Positions 11,821-40,659 of a DNA stretch of 64,000 bases are shown in pieces (the stretch's first letter is position 1; each line of letters starts with the position of its first letter). This DNA is from Maylandia zebra (lineage: Eukaryota > Chordata > Actinopteri > Cichliformes > Cichlidae). The notes under the pieces are model-generated. The model did no database searches. It worked only from the letters and a program-made list of their open reading frames with translations, and was not told the DNA's origin. The stretch lies in assembly GCF_041146795.1 (NCBI RefSeq), contig NC_135180.1, forward strand, positions 39,802,794 through 39,866,793, in the 5' to 3' direction. The position numbers and the translations under genes are program-made.

Positions 11821-12786
11821 TCAATCACTCTGTGAAACTTTACTACACCCACATGACATTATAGAGGACAGCACATGTTCATAAACGCCTCTGATCTTTG
11901 ACATCTGCGTTCCATACAAGATCGGATTCATGAGCGGCTGCATCATGAGAAAATACAGAGACAGGAAGATTCTCAGAGCGGCAGGTAAACCCGTCGTATC
12001 GAACCTACTCTGAAATATTTCAAAGCAACAACCACAAGAAAAATTCAAGAGAGACACCAGCTGAGGCGTGCAGGTGGTCAGGCTTTTTTGTCTCGTCTGT
12101 TTGGATCCATAAAAACACACTTTGAGGATTTTCATGTAAGAAAACAAGATGATAAGTGTGGGGACTATGATGGTCATAATAATGTCAAAAATCCCATAAA
12201 CATTATTCACCTTTGTGCTAGAACAAGCCAGCCTAACCACCAGGTAATTCTGACAATACAAACTGTTTAAGACGTTTCCACACAGCCTGAGACGCAGGTT
12301 TAAGGACAAAGCAATAAGAAATTTCGCTAAAGAGTACGCCCACATCACCATAATCAGAACAGCTGTATTGTTAGATGTCATTTGGGTGTTATATTGTAGA
12401 GGACAACAAATAGCGAGGTATCTGTCATAAGACATGACGGCTAAGTTTGAAACTTCAATGCTTCCATAAGTGTGAATGCAGAAGATCTGCAGGAAGCAGA
12501 GAGGAGCAGAAACAGTGTGAACATCAGAGAGGATCTGAAGCAGGAGGAATGGAAACAGCCCTGTGCTACCATACAGCTCATTCACAAACAGGCTGCACAG
12601 AAACATGTACATAGGTTCATGTAAGCTTCTGTTCACACAGATAACCACAATCAGAGACGTGTTGGCAGCAATGATCAGGATGTATAATATTACAGTTAAT
12701 GAGAAATAGAAGAATTTTAAACTTCCAACATTCATAAAACCTCCAAGAATGAAATAAGACAGAGGAGGCGTGGTTACATTTAACAT
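11821..12786 (-). CDS. Olfactory (odorant) receptor, intact single-exon GPCR
   Basis: This is an uninterrupted 321-codon frame from ATG at 12786 to a stop at 11821. The length is normal for a fish odorant receptor. It has seven hydrophobic segments. Family hallmarks include an N-terminal N-glycosylation site (NVT, residues 3-5), PMYMFLCSL in TM2, SYDRYLAICCPLQY at the end of TM3, SLTTCTPQLVSLLNF at the start of TM6, and PLMNPILYG in TM7. The product should be a G-protein-coupled receptor in olfactory cilia; the ligand cannot be told. The pieces at 3748-3953 and about 598-745 are relatives, so this looks like a small receptor cluster largely lost to LINE insertions. The subfamily (teleost delta-like) is a guess. 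Expression is not shown by the sequence. Confidence 0.92.
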   Translation of the reverse strand: MLNVTTPPLSYFILGGFMNVGSLKFFYFSLTVILYILIIAANTSLIVVICVNRSLHEPMYMFLCSLFVNELYGSTGLFPFLLLQILSDVHTVSAPLCFLQIFCIHTYGSIEVSNLAVMSYDRYLAICCPLQYNTQMTSNNTAVLIMVMWAYSLAKFLIALSLNLRLRLCGNVLNSLYCQNYLVVRLACSSTKVNNVYGIFDIIMTIIVPTLIILFSYMKILKVCFYGSKQTRQKSLTTCTPQLVSLLNFSCGCCFEIFQSRFDTTGLPAALRIFLSLYFLMMQPLMNPILYGTQMSKIRGVYEHVLSSIMSCGCSKVSQSD

Positions 12787-12849
12787 AGCTCACAAAGTAC
12801 AAATGTCCCAAATATGTCATGTGCACAGTTGTTGTGTCTGATCTAACAA

Positions 12850-13735
12850 ACACTGCAGCTCACCTGTTCACCTGTGACAACACAGTCACCTCTGCAGCCT
12901 TTTTATACCTTCTCAGCACAAATCCGCCTTCGTCGCTCCATGTGACGGACTAACGAGTTCAGTGATTGACGGGAAGGTTCGGATTTGTTTTGTTTTGCGT
13001 CTGTGTGGTTCAGTGTAACAGCCTCTGTCTCCTGAGCACTTACCGTCTGGAATTGTTTCAGTTTTCAGAGTGAGCCATCTCGTTGCTTTAATAGCACAGG
13101 GTGAGCAGGTGACCAGAAGCCCCGGGTTTGACTCTACCCGAGGCCCTTTGTGTATCTGTCCAGCTTCAGAGGACAACCTCACAGACGCAGCAGTCCTCAT
13201 GTGAAGCCTGGTTAGTTGTTGCCTCGCTGCATCACGGCTGGGCAGCTTGGAGTTGACGTGACGTCAACAAAGAGCTGTCAGTAAGCAGTCATGTGTCTCA
13301 CGCTAAACCTGCTCAGACCTACAGATTCTGGCCTTGGCTCAAACTGCACCACTAATTTTGCAAACATGCAGCTGTGGCAACACGTCACTGACGTGCTGAT
13401 GAAGATGGGCCCACTAAAACAACAGGCCAGGCTCAGCATGAGTGGAAATTTCTGCACTTTTCAGTTGCACATGAACGTTTTCTTGTTTTAAATAAGCTAT
13501 CACAGGCAAATTCAGCCGGCTTCACACCGACCACTTCCTGCGCAATTTGAGCAGAACATCACAGTTCAGAGGTTCAGAAGAAGAAAACCACTTTTATTCT
13601 GCTGTGGGTGTCCTACTGTGGACAAAGGACGACTCATCCTGATCTAGTCTGATAGATCTAAATCTGGGTGTTACAAGCAGGTGAATAATGAGTGGTAGGT
13701 TAGCTGAGCCCAAACCCTAACCTCAGATGGGTCAC
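12850..13735. other. Upstream flank of the receptor gene, no gene seen
   Basis: No conserved coding region is seen. Short frames here lack recognisable domains. Any receptor promoter would lie just right of 12786, but I see no convincing motif. Confidence 0.45.
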
Positions 13736-14455
13736 CTATGACCTGGTCAATAGATTTCATCCTGATACCCAGTGACAGTCAGTGTGCCGCTGCCTGTAAA
13801 GGTCTGTGCAGCCCTCTGTGGATATGCCTCCCCAGACCATCAGTGACCCCCCACAAACGATGTTACAACGTTCTCCACAACTTCACCTTCACATCTGTCA
13901 CATGTGCTCAGAGTGAACCTGCTCTCGTCTGTGGAAAGTTTGGGCACCATTGGTGGACCTGCCAATTATGGTATTCTATGGCTAATGCCTGTCGGGCTCC
14001 ACGGTGCCGGGCAGTGAGCACAGGGTCCACTAGAGGACGTCGGGGCCTCAGACCCCCCTCGTTAGTCTGTTTCTGATTGTTTGGTCAGAGACATTCACAC
14101 CAGTGTCCTGCTGGAGGTCTGTAGCTCTGAGGACGCTGTTCCTCCTTACAAAGAGGAGCATTTACCGGTCCTGCTGATGGGTTAAGGGCCTTCTACGGCC
14201 CTGTCCACCCATAACTGCCCATCTCTCTGCATGGTCCTGAGACCGTGCTGGGAGACACATCAAACCTTCTAGCAACGATACGTAGATGCCATCCCTGTCA
14301 TCAGGTAGTTGGGCTACCTAGCTCTGCAGGGTCCAGGTATGGCCTGAAACTGACTAACATCTCCTTCCAATACTTACCTGAATAGTTCAGACTCAACGCT
14401 GTAGTCTGATTAAAGTGTTCTTGTACTTTTTTAGCAGTGTGTTTGGTACCACAGT
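13735..14455 (-). pseudogene. Dead Tc1/mariner-family transposase
   Basis: On the minus strand the conceptual reading, with frameshifts and stops, shows ARRFDVSPSTVS (the helix-turn-helix of the DNA-binding domain, about 14240-14290), FTDESRFTLSTCDR (first catalytic Asp region) and GGSLMVWGGIS (about 13820-13850). These are standard Tc1-like blocks and occur in the right order from right to left. The 5' leader at about 14360-14450 (CTGATTAAAGTGTTC) looks like the element's terminal region. The C-terminal part with the last catalytic residues is missing to the left. It is an inactive fossil. Confidence 0.75.
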
Positions 14456-14479
14456 TTGGCCTGACTTTGATCAAAGTGG

Positions 14480-16990
14480 GTCGTTTGATTTTATTATTGC
14501 GGTCTCTACCTTGCAATATGAAGCACTTGTGAAAAGGTCGGTCATCCCAAGCCTGCTGACAGTCATGCTCACAGTCTTCATGGCGGCGCTTCTGAAAACA
14601 TGTCAGGTGGTTACCAGACTGATGAACGCCCCAGTCTGGTGCACGTGAACGCTCCCTGTTTTTAACCAAGAATAAACTCAGAAGCTTTCGATCTTATTGT
14701 TCCGCTGAGCTGAAATTAAACTGAAACTAATCATTAAAAATTGTTTTAGATTTATGAGTCACCAGTACAGCACACCTTTATCTACCTGAGGTGTCTGACT
14801 GCGCCACATATTGTGTTTTTTGTATTTCCTAAAGTATTATAATCTTAAAATGTGACAGAGACCACCTGCTACATGTCAGCTCACGATAGAAAGTGATATG
14901 AGTATAGATTACATTTTTTAAAAACGGAACAAAAGTAGAAAGCAGTTTTTATAGTTTTATATATTTATATGTTGTAGAATGCAGTGGATGGTAACGGTAC
15001 AGAGAGGAAGAGGGTAAGGACCAAACTATTCTTGTGTTACGTTTTTCCTGGACTGTTCATGCGCTCCACTTTGATTTTCAGAAGTTTTACAAAAGATTGA
15101 ACCTCAGAGTTAAAGTTCATATTAGTTTATTGACCAAAGCAACTAAAATCCATCCTGGGGGGGTCATTACAGAGCGGTCTGAGGGGATGTCGTTATCATC
15201 CTGAGCCCTCAGCGGACCACTGAGGCCAGCGCTCAGGTCCGCTCACTCTGATTGGTCGGCTCGGGACCTCTCTGGTCTCTCAGGTTTCCAGCTCTGATTT
15301 GCTCCAGAGGGAATTAGAGGAAACTGTAGCTAATGTGAAAATGCCTCAGGGACAAACATGATGACACACTGAAATGACCTTTGACCTCAGGGACTTCATT
15401 AACGAGCCACAGTGATAGAGAAACAGTTTAGTCTCTGAGGGGTTTACATTAATCACAAATTTCTCAGGTTCCTGATTTTCAGTGAAACCAGTTTGAATTA
15501 GAACTTTTTAACCATCAGTAATAAATGTATTAAACTAAGACTTCACATTCATCTAACGCCTGCTGAAGTCACGCACCCTCACATCTAAAGACAATTATAC
15601 AGGTTCAGAGTTTTCCAGTTAGTCTCGAGGGAAATCGGACTGAAGTTAAACTAGCTTTTCCGGATCAGTCCCTCTGATAGAAAATGGATTCGGATTTTCA
15701 CTCCTCCAGGAACCCAAATACTTTAATACACAACTGTAGGATTTAAGCCACACACCTGATTAAATGAAGTTAAAAGATCAACCAAAGATAGTTTGAAGGC
15801 CTCCTGCATCTTTGACTAACCCTGAGTTTTCAGTTCCATTAAAGCTGATCAGAGCATGAATGGACCACGTTTCATGGTGTGAACAATCCGAGTGTGAAGA
15901 CCACTTTCAGGCTGTCTGGGGGTTCGAAAACTCACTTTTTAAACCACTGTAGTCCACTTTAAAACGTTCACATTGACGGCGTCCTTGGACGAATTTGTGA
16001 CATTTGTTTTCAAAACTAGCTCAATATTTCTGCATTTTTACATGCGAATAAAAAGATCTGACCAATCAGAACGCTGCATTTGGTACAAGTCTGTTAACAT
16101 GCACATGTACTGAATATTTAGTGAGATGGAAACATTGAAATACTCCTGTTTCCCTCAGACTCACAGCTGGCTACTGCTCCGGGTCGGTTGACTGTCTGAA
16201 ATCATCCTTCTGCCTCCTCAGATGTGGTCCCAACTCTGCACACAGAACTCGAGCCCACTGACATCCTGAAACATGGACCAAAGCTTCGGCCATCAAACCA
16301 GGAAACCCTCCCTGCTGCTGCTGCTCCTGAGAATCGGATGAACCAGAATCTCAGTTTCTGCCTGTTCAGAAACGTCAGGAATGATGAGCACCTCATGTCC
16401 ATTGATGAACACAACAATGGACATAAGGAGCTTCTTTCACAGAAAAAACTCAGATGTTATTTTATATATTAAGCTTTGTATGTTGTTCAGTATATTTCTA
16501 TGAAAACAAGAGGAACTTCAACACACAGCAGGATATTCACAGTTGAACCAGATATTTACACTTTATGGAAAACACAAGAACATTGTTTTACTGTACAACA
16601 TCAATTTAGAGTAAACTTGTTTTGTTTTAGATAAATAAATATTGAAATGTCTTTTGAATGAGTTAAATGTCAGAATAAAGAGAGACAGAGCTTCTATTTT
16701 AATCACTTTCATCAAATGTAGGAGCACATATACACTAAGTTTATTGTAAATTAATAAGAAACTGCAGACGATTCCATTCTGAGCTGAAGAAGCTTCTGAT
16801 TGGTTCGTAGAGTCCATGTGAGTAAATTGGTGGCACAGCTGTGGATGCATATAAGGCAAAACACAGAGCCTGTTTCTGTGACATGGGAACATCAAGAGAT
16901 GTCAACAAAACACCAGGAACAGAACTGTGGAGCTCCATAAGTGTGGCTCAGTTTGAATACAATTAAGAAATACAGACAGTTTCTCTCTTT
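14480..16990. other. Gene-free stretch
   Basis: About 2.5 kb with no recognisable coding, RNA or mobile-element motif. There are only short frames of ordinary length for random sequence. Confidence 0.5.
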
Positions 16991-17008
16991 ACTCTTAAAG
17001 TTAGGGTT

Positions 17009-17011
<3 letters not shown>

Positions 17012-17099
<88 letters not shown>
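17012..17099. repeat. (GA)n microsatellite
   Basis: About 43 GA/AG units, directly preceded by TTAGGGTTAGGG (17001-17012). The long Arg-Glu or Leu-Ser frames here are produced by the repeat. Confidence 0.97.
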
Positions 17100-17101
<2 letters not shown>

Positions 17102-17110
17102 CAGAGGGGG

Positions 17111-17711
17111 TGTTACGTCCCCCCCACCATGGTGGAGGCAAAGGTCCGAAGGAGACAGCAACACTGGACAACCACAATCAATGAAGGAGGAAGACAACAG
17201 GCAGGATTTATTGGTTGCTTGCCTCGATAGTCAAACTTCCAGGGCCTAACTGAAACAAAAAATGCAAAACAAAAGGCCTACCTAGCTACTACAAAAGGTC
17301 AGTGAAAACAAGAGTGGCATCAACCGCATAACCTAGTGTGACGAACAGTACCCCAGCTTACCTGTCCAGCCTCCCACCACACACAATACAAAGAAGCCTG
17401 TTCATGTGTTTGTCATAAAGCAGAAGCCAGCAGCCACCAGCTGGCCAGGGAGCTGCTCATTTGTAGTGATCCTCGGAGAGTGATTGGCCACCTGTGCCCA
17501 GACCAGCCAATAGACACATGCCAATCAACTTTGAACTGGCCAATAGGTGGAGGCCTGACACCTGAAAGATAAAAAGTACACCAAAAGAAAAGCCTCATCC
17601 TTTCCAGGGATCCCAGAACACTGTGAATCCAGAGCGAGACTTTATCCTGCACTCAGAGCAAAGCCAAAGATGTTTGCAGTCACTATCGTCTCTTACATCG
17701 TAATTTACAGT
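17111..17711 (-). mobile_element. Possible solo LTR of an LTR retrotransposon
   Basis: Read on the minus strand, the segment starts with TGTAA and ends ACGTAACA. It has an AATAAA (in CCAATAAATCCTGCC) about 110 bp before the end and a T-rich stretch, like a fish LTR with its own polyadenylation signal. No internal retroviral-type genes are next to it. I could not find a matching 4-6 bp target duplication, so the borders and the call itself are tentative. Confidence 0.4.
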
Positions 17712-17990
17712 TACACAATGAAACTGTGTGATCGTTATGAGCTTTCAACATGGACACACAACACATAAATATACACAACAGGCAGGTTTATGTGATGTAA
17801 GGCGGGCATTATAGGGGAGGAGCTGGTGTTTGTGGTGCTGTACCGGCTTTCAGCTGGAGGGACAAACTGTTTATCACTGGTGGAGCACACAACGCTGCAG
17901 CTGGCCTTTTCCTGGCCACGTCCAGCATTTACTGAGCCCAGACCTGAGAGACAAGTTCCCACAATCCCTCTGTGCTACAAAACACTTCCT

Positions 17991-18072
17991 GTCAGAAGTG
18001 GGATTTAAACCCACACCTCCAGGGGAGACTGGAACCTGAACAGAGCAACTTAGACTAAGACTGATCGCAGAG
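17991..18072 (-). pseudogene. tRNA-Leu (CAG) pseudogene
   Basis: On the minus strand the 3' two thirds read like a leucine tRNA. There is TGTTCAGGTTCCAGTCTCCC around a CAG anticodon, a type-II variable arm region CCCTGGAGG, then GTGGGTTTAAATCCCACTTC, where GGTTTAAATCC fits the B box and forms a good T arm, ending TGACA. The 5' third (A box side, TAGTCTAAGTTGCTC) is badly degraded, so the gene is probably dead. It may be a lone retroposed tRNA or the head of a SINE. Confidence 0.6.
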
Positions 18073-18640
18073 GCCCGGACTTGGTTTTGCTGGTGGCCCA
18101 CCTGTGGGCTCCTACAGGGAAGAATTCAGCACAACACAAAAGTCGAGAAGATGTTGGTCCCACTACTGTGTTTGTTCTGAGAGCTGGGTCAGAACCTCAT
18201 CCCTCTATCCAGTGAGAGCAGTACTCCACAAATACAATGAGGTAAACAACGCTACCACCCAGGCATCACTCTGACCAGTGTTTCTCTGTGAATGTCGCAT
18301 TCCCGTGGCAGCGTGCTCGCTGCTCACTCAGATTAGAAGTTTTCTTCCCATGCAGAGTGTACAGCAGACGCTTATGTTTGTCTCACTTTTTACAGAATCA
18401 AACTCAAAGTAATGTGAGTACTTACAAGCTTTAAATGCTGCACAGTTGTACTCTCTCCATATTATCCATTGTTGAGGTACACCCATCTGTTACCACTAAA
18501 GTCACACGCACTCATGTCATTGTCATGAGACACTCTCACACATAAAATCATGGTTTAATAACGCAGTAACGCAGCGTGCTTACTGGAAAGTAACTTTAAT
18601 TTGATTAATTTTTGTAATAGTAATCCCTTATTTTACTCAT
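18073..18640. other. Gene-free stretch between tRNA pseudogene and minisatellite
   Basis: No gene or repeat family is recognised here. Confidence 0.45.
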
Positions 18641-18649
18641 TACTTGTAA

Positions 18650-19100
18650 TGCCCCTCCCTCATCCTGGTCATGGTGGACAGATGCCCCTCCCTCATCCTG
18701 GTCATGGTGGATGGATGCCCCTCCCTCATCCTGGTCATGGTGGACAGATGCCCCTCCCTCATCCTGGTCATGGTGGATGGATGCCCCTCCCTCATCACAG
18801 TCATGGTGGATGGATGCCCCTCCCTCATCCTGGTCATGGTGGACAGATGCCCCTCCCTCATCCTGGTCATGGTGGATGGATGCCCCTCCCTCATCACAGT
18901 CATGGTGGATGGATGCCCCTCCCTCATCCTGGTCATGGTGGACAGATACCCCTCCCTCATCCTGGTCATGGTGGATGGATGCCCCTCCCTCATCACAGTC
19001 ATGGTGGATGGATGCCCCTCCCTCATCACAGTCATGGTGGATGGATGCCCCTCCCTGACTGTGATTATGGCTGATGGATGCGTCTCCCTGACTGTGGTCA
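18650..19100. repeat. 33-bp minisatellite, about 13 units
   Basis: Tandem 33-bp units are built on ATGCCCCTCCCTCATCC / TGGTCATGGTGGACAG. Variant units differ at CCTGGTC versus ACAGTCA and at ACAG versus ATGG. The last units, from about 19052, are degenerate. Because 33 is a multiple of 3 and the unit lacks stops in several frames, long open frames appear on both strands (up to about 266 codons). I do not regard them as genes. Confidence 0.95.
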
Positions 19101-19163
19101 TGGTCAGGATGTGTCTGAGTACAGAATGACCGCTCAGGTCTTATAAACTCTGCTTTAAACGTT

Positions 19164-19192
19164 TTTGCCCGTCTTGAATTAAGACGGGCAAA
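19164..19192. repeat. Perfect 12-bp inverted repeat (hairpin)
   Basis: The arms TTTGCCCGTCTT and AAGACGGGCAAA are separated by GAATT. The arms are perfect. There is no T-run that would suggest a function as a terminator, and in a fish genome it is more likely part of an old repeat. Confidence 0.85.
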
Positions 19193-19199
19193 GCCTTCC

Positions 19200-20905
19200 T
19201 CGGCTGTGGTAATGATGATAAAACTGAACTTGACACTGTGAAGGTGATGTACATGTGTGTCTTCTCTCAAAATGCAGCTGCTGTTGTGGACAAACGAGCT
19301 GAGCCTAGGTTTGCCAGCACTTATCAGCTGGCAAATTAAGAACATCTCATTACAACGTTTGTGGTGTTGTCCTCTTGTGGGTGGTGGGGAGGACGCAGGA
19401 GGCACTAGAGGTTGAGTGCTTGGTGGATTGGGTGGCAGTCAGGGGCAGAGGTCTTGGTATTCTGATCCCCGGATTCCAAAAATGGCTTGTGATACATGGG
19501 TGTCGCCTCGCTCGTATGGAAGGGCCCCTGTTTAATCGTGTCTGAATCCCTCTGTGTGCTCTGCGTCTCTGATTCACATCTAAACTCTGATTTTATTTTC
19601 CTTTTCTCACTCTCTGAGTTTAAATCTGATTTTTATTTAACCACGTTTCAAAGATGAACATTTCCACTTTTGTGTTTTAAATTTCTGCTGTGAAATCAGA
19701 TGTGACACAGTGATTAGAGCAGACGTCCAGTAGGATGAACGTCATTTCCCAGTAAACAGCTCCACCTGCTGGTTGCAGAGACACAGTGCAGCTAAGCGAG
19801 CTGCTCAGTTGCTTTATGTGAGGAAAAACATCTGCTGAGTTTTTCAGACAAAGCTGTTTGCCTGCTGTCGCAGGTACATACACAGTTAACCTGAATATTA
19901 AAAACAGACAGTGTAATGTTCCCATAATTCAGTTTAATTAGTTCTGTCACAGCCAGTGAAATGATCAGGAATAAACATCATCTCAACATGACAAATACTT
20001 TTGATATTTTCATTGTTTTGTTCATCCTACCTTTCAGAACACGGTGTGGGTAATTATTGTTTTATTGTTTTATTGTTTTATTGAAATATCAGTTTTTCTG
20101 TTTTTTCACAGGAAAGTTTTCTAAAATTTATTTAATGTGAATTTTATCAAAGTAAACAGATGTAATATTTGTGCTTAAACAGGTTCCAGCCAATGATTTT
20201 TATTCATATTTATTGTAAAACTTTTATATCTGAATCATGTGGATTTACTCCCAAACACTTTCCGCTCAAAAGTTTGATTTTTCATCATTTTTATCCCCAG
20301 TTAGTTTTCACCAGCAGCCCACTGAGTTTTGTTTTAGCCTCAAAAGAAAAGCTTCCAGGATCTAGAAGATTTTTGTTTGAAATCATGTGTCTTTGTGTGT
20401 GAATGTCGGTCGGGTGGATGGAAGATTAAAAACACTTTTAAATGCACTGCCGAAAACTTCATCCAACAGTTTTCCAGGATTTGCAAAATCTGAAACATTC
20501 CTGCATCACTGCCTTCAGTGGATCTGCAGAGGCAGGATGCTTAAACATGAAGGACAGAACTCAGGAAATCAGGGCCTCTGTGCTGCTCTCACCTTTGACC
20601 TCAGCAATAAACTAAACAGGCAGAGATGTCATCATCCTGCAACTGCAGAGGCTTTTATTCTAAAAAGTAGAAATCAGTCAGGATGTGGCATGGTGAAACC
20701 TCCAGGATCCAGAAGACCAGCTCCTGGTCCCACAGGACCTCCATGAGACCATGAGATCTCCCCCTGTAGGCCTGCGGTGTCCTCACATGCCATCTCTTCT
20801 TCATGTGTTGTTTAAGAGCGAGTCAAAGTGGAGACAAACTGGACAGCTGCTCTTCGGCCTCCGGGCTCTTGCTCTGCGACTCCTCCTCTTCCTCCCGGCC
20901 TCGCT
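19200..20905. other. Region downstream of ABCG1, probable 3' UTR plus flank
   Basis: No separate gene is seen. The part next to 20905 should be ABCG1 3' UTR. Candidate polyadenylation signals lie at 20061-20082. Confidence 0.5.
20061..20082 (-). terminator. Candidate ABCG1 polyadenylation signals, three in tandem
   Basis: Three AATAAA hexamers on the minus strand (20061-20066, 20069-20074, 20077-20082), spaced 8 bp apart, lie about 825 bp after the ABCG1 stop. Whether transcripts end here is inferred only. Confidence 0.35.
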
Positions 20906-38350
<17,445 letters not shown>

Positions 38351-39840
38351 GGCCGAGAGACAGCAGCACTCTGACACACACACACATCTGATCAGTACCT
38401 CACTGACAGGCAGCAGCCTGCACTCATGGCCCTGCCCCCTCACCACTAACCCCACCCCTGTCTGGTGGCCACACCCCTCTCTGTGAGCAGTGAATAACAT
38501 CAGTGGTGCTGCCTTAAAGAGAACAATTTAAAAACATGTACAATAATCTGCCAGCGTTTTTTTTATTATTTGTGTTTGTCACCTAAAAACAAACAAACAA
38601 ACAAATTTCCACAGGTGCTCTACCCACAGCCTGTAAATAACAGATGGACACTGCCACCTGGATAATGTCAGATTAACGGGAAAACAGACCAAATTTAAAC
38701 ACGCTCATTTATGATGAAGGTCTTTAGACCGATGATCCCAAACACTCACCGCAGAGCTCCCTCTGAGTCTGCTGGGGGCTTCTTCCTGTCGCCAAAGTGC
38801 TTACACGTGGTTGTCTGATTGTTGTTGTTTCTGTGTTATTTAGCTTAATGCTAACCCAGCAGCCGTGTGCCGGGCTGACTCCAGCAGTTTACATTTGAAC
38901 CAGTTTGACCTCATTATGGTTAAAAACTCCTGTGTTTCACATAAATTTTGTGTTTGAGCAGCTTCAGCCTCTTGGACCCTGAGCATTTTAGCTGCCACCA
39001 TCTTGGTTTTGGGGTGGAGTCTCAGAGGCCATTTGAAGACGTGTGAGTATCAGACGGTCTCTACATCATCAGCACGAATGTTGCATAGGATTTTATTTGA
39101 CGTAACTTTGTTCAGTTTGGTTTCTGCAGACTGAAGCCAAATATGAGGATTGGAGTTTGACATGTTTTTATCAGGAAATCTTTAAAAGCTTTGATTTCAT
39201 TGTTTCACGTCGTGAGCTCTGAAATGTTTTACAGTTCAAAGAGCGACTTTAGTTTCGATCTCTGTGCTGCAGACTGAGTCAGGTTTAAATGTAACTGCAT
39301 CCATCCATCCTCTTATCCTTGACAGGGTCATGGTGGGGGTGGAGCCTATCCCAGCTACCACAGTGCAGGAGGCGGGGCACACCCTGGACAGGTCGCTAAC
39401 ACAGAGAGACAGACAACCATTCATACTTGTGAATGGACCGGCCAGGCGGGCGAATCAAACTCAGGACCTTCTTTAAATTGAAATCAGCATCGTTTTGCTG
39501 TCAGTTCAGACGTCGCTGCTGGAAAACTGAACCTCATCAACGCCTGACGGTGCTCAGAGGCACAGACAGGAAGTGCTCAGACCCTCCACGTGTCCAATCA
39601 CTGACTCTTTAAGAGAAACCGTGTGAACAGTGTTGGAGCTGCACGCCGGCTGCTGCCTGTGGACGCGAACGTCAGCCTGAGTTCTCCACCTGCTGGTCGG
39701 ACAGCGGTGCTGCACCACAAACACCTCCACACAAACCAAAGCCACACCCAGAGGTTGCTGACCAGGTTCACCTGTGCAGGTGACCCTGTGGGGGCTGAGA
39801 GCTGAACTCAAAGTGAGACACACATCCAGATGTTTCTCTA
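38351..39840. other. Region upstream of the ABCG1 start codon
   Basis: No coding region is seen. The 5' UTR and promoter of ABCG1 should lie just right of 38350. A partial L2-tail-like repeat lies at about 38770-38840. Confidence 0.45.
39294..39475 (-). mobile_element. Truncated copy of the retroposon family at 34487-34850
   Basis: CATCCATCCATCCTCTTATCC, then GGAGCCTATCCCAGCTACCA, GGCGGGGCACACCCTGGACA and a GACAGACAACCATTCA block match the 34487-34850 copy in the same order. On the minus strand the tail is (GGAT)3. Confidence 0.65.
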
Positions 39841-39861
39841 ACAAGATCCAAGTTTAATGTT

Positions 39862-39867
39862 TTTATT
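39862..39867 (-). terminator. Candidate SPCS2 polyadenylation signal
   Basis: An AATAAA on the minus strand about 795 bp beyond the SPCS2 stop. Its use is inferred. Confidence 0.3.
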
Positions 39868-40659
39868 AACACAGAGAAAGCATCTGAGAATAAAAAACTT
39901 TCAAAATAAAGGTCTGATCAATGTCCACTTCCTGTTGTACGGCACCAACACGTCGGCCAGTGAGCCGACGCGCCGGTTAGTTCACCTGCTGCTACAGTTC
40001 AAACTGATTCTCACATCACAGAGAAAAAAATGACGAAAACTTTACTTTTTTAAACACTGAAAAAAAATCACATTTTTAAACCGTTGGCCATCATTAGCTG
40101 CTTATTCCCCACCTCCGTGACCCTTACGTAAGGCTCCGCCCACCACAGCCATGTCACACAGCGGTCCTTAAACCTTTAATACTTGGAGACCCGGTGAAGA
40201 CGCAGTGAGTCTCAGGTTGTTTTTAAATAGCTGAAATGTTCCTAACCTGCTGACAGAACACCTGACCTTTGACCTCTGAGTGACAGTTAGCTGTGACAGG
40301 AAAATAAACCCTTCAGAGTGGAGCTGAGCCTCTGACTCTGGTCTCTGTCCCTCCTGAAGTTCACTGGTTTCTGATCATTCCCACTCTCGGAGCATGAGTG
40401 GGCAACACGGACCTGTGACTCCGCCTGCTGCCGAGTCTGTCTAATAAAGGAGCGGCCGCCGGTTTGCGGCTGAGCGTGCTGACCTCCGGGGTTGTTCAGA
40501 GTGTGGTGGTAAAAACAGACAGACTGCAGATTTCAGATTTTTAATATGAATGCATGAATAAGTTTCCTCTGGCAGCTCCTGATGGAGCCGGCGCTGAAAC
40601 CAGTGAACTCTGAGGAGGAACAGAGGAGGCAGACTCACACCACGTTTGCTTCCCGTCTT

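Noticed and set aside
17001-17012. TTAGGGTTAGGG, possible interstitial telomere
   Set aside because: Only two units, next to a GA repeat. Too short to support the claim.
16892-17249. Leu-Ser and Arg-Glu repeat frames
   Set aside because: Translation of the (GA)n microsatellite on the two strands.
18605-19405. 266-codon minus-strand frame and several plus-strand frames of 115-157 codons over the minisatellite
   Set aside because: They are produced by a 33-bp stop-free tandem unit, overlap each other on both strands and have no recognisable domain.
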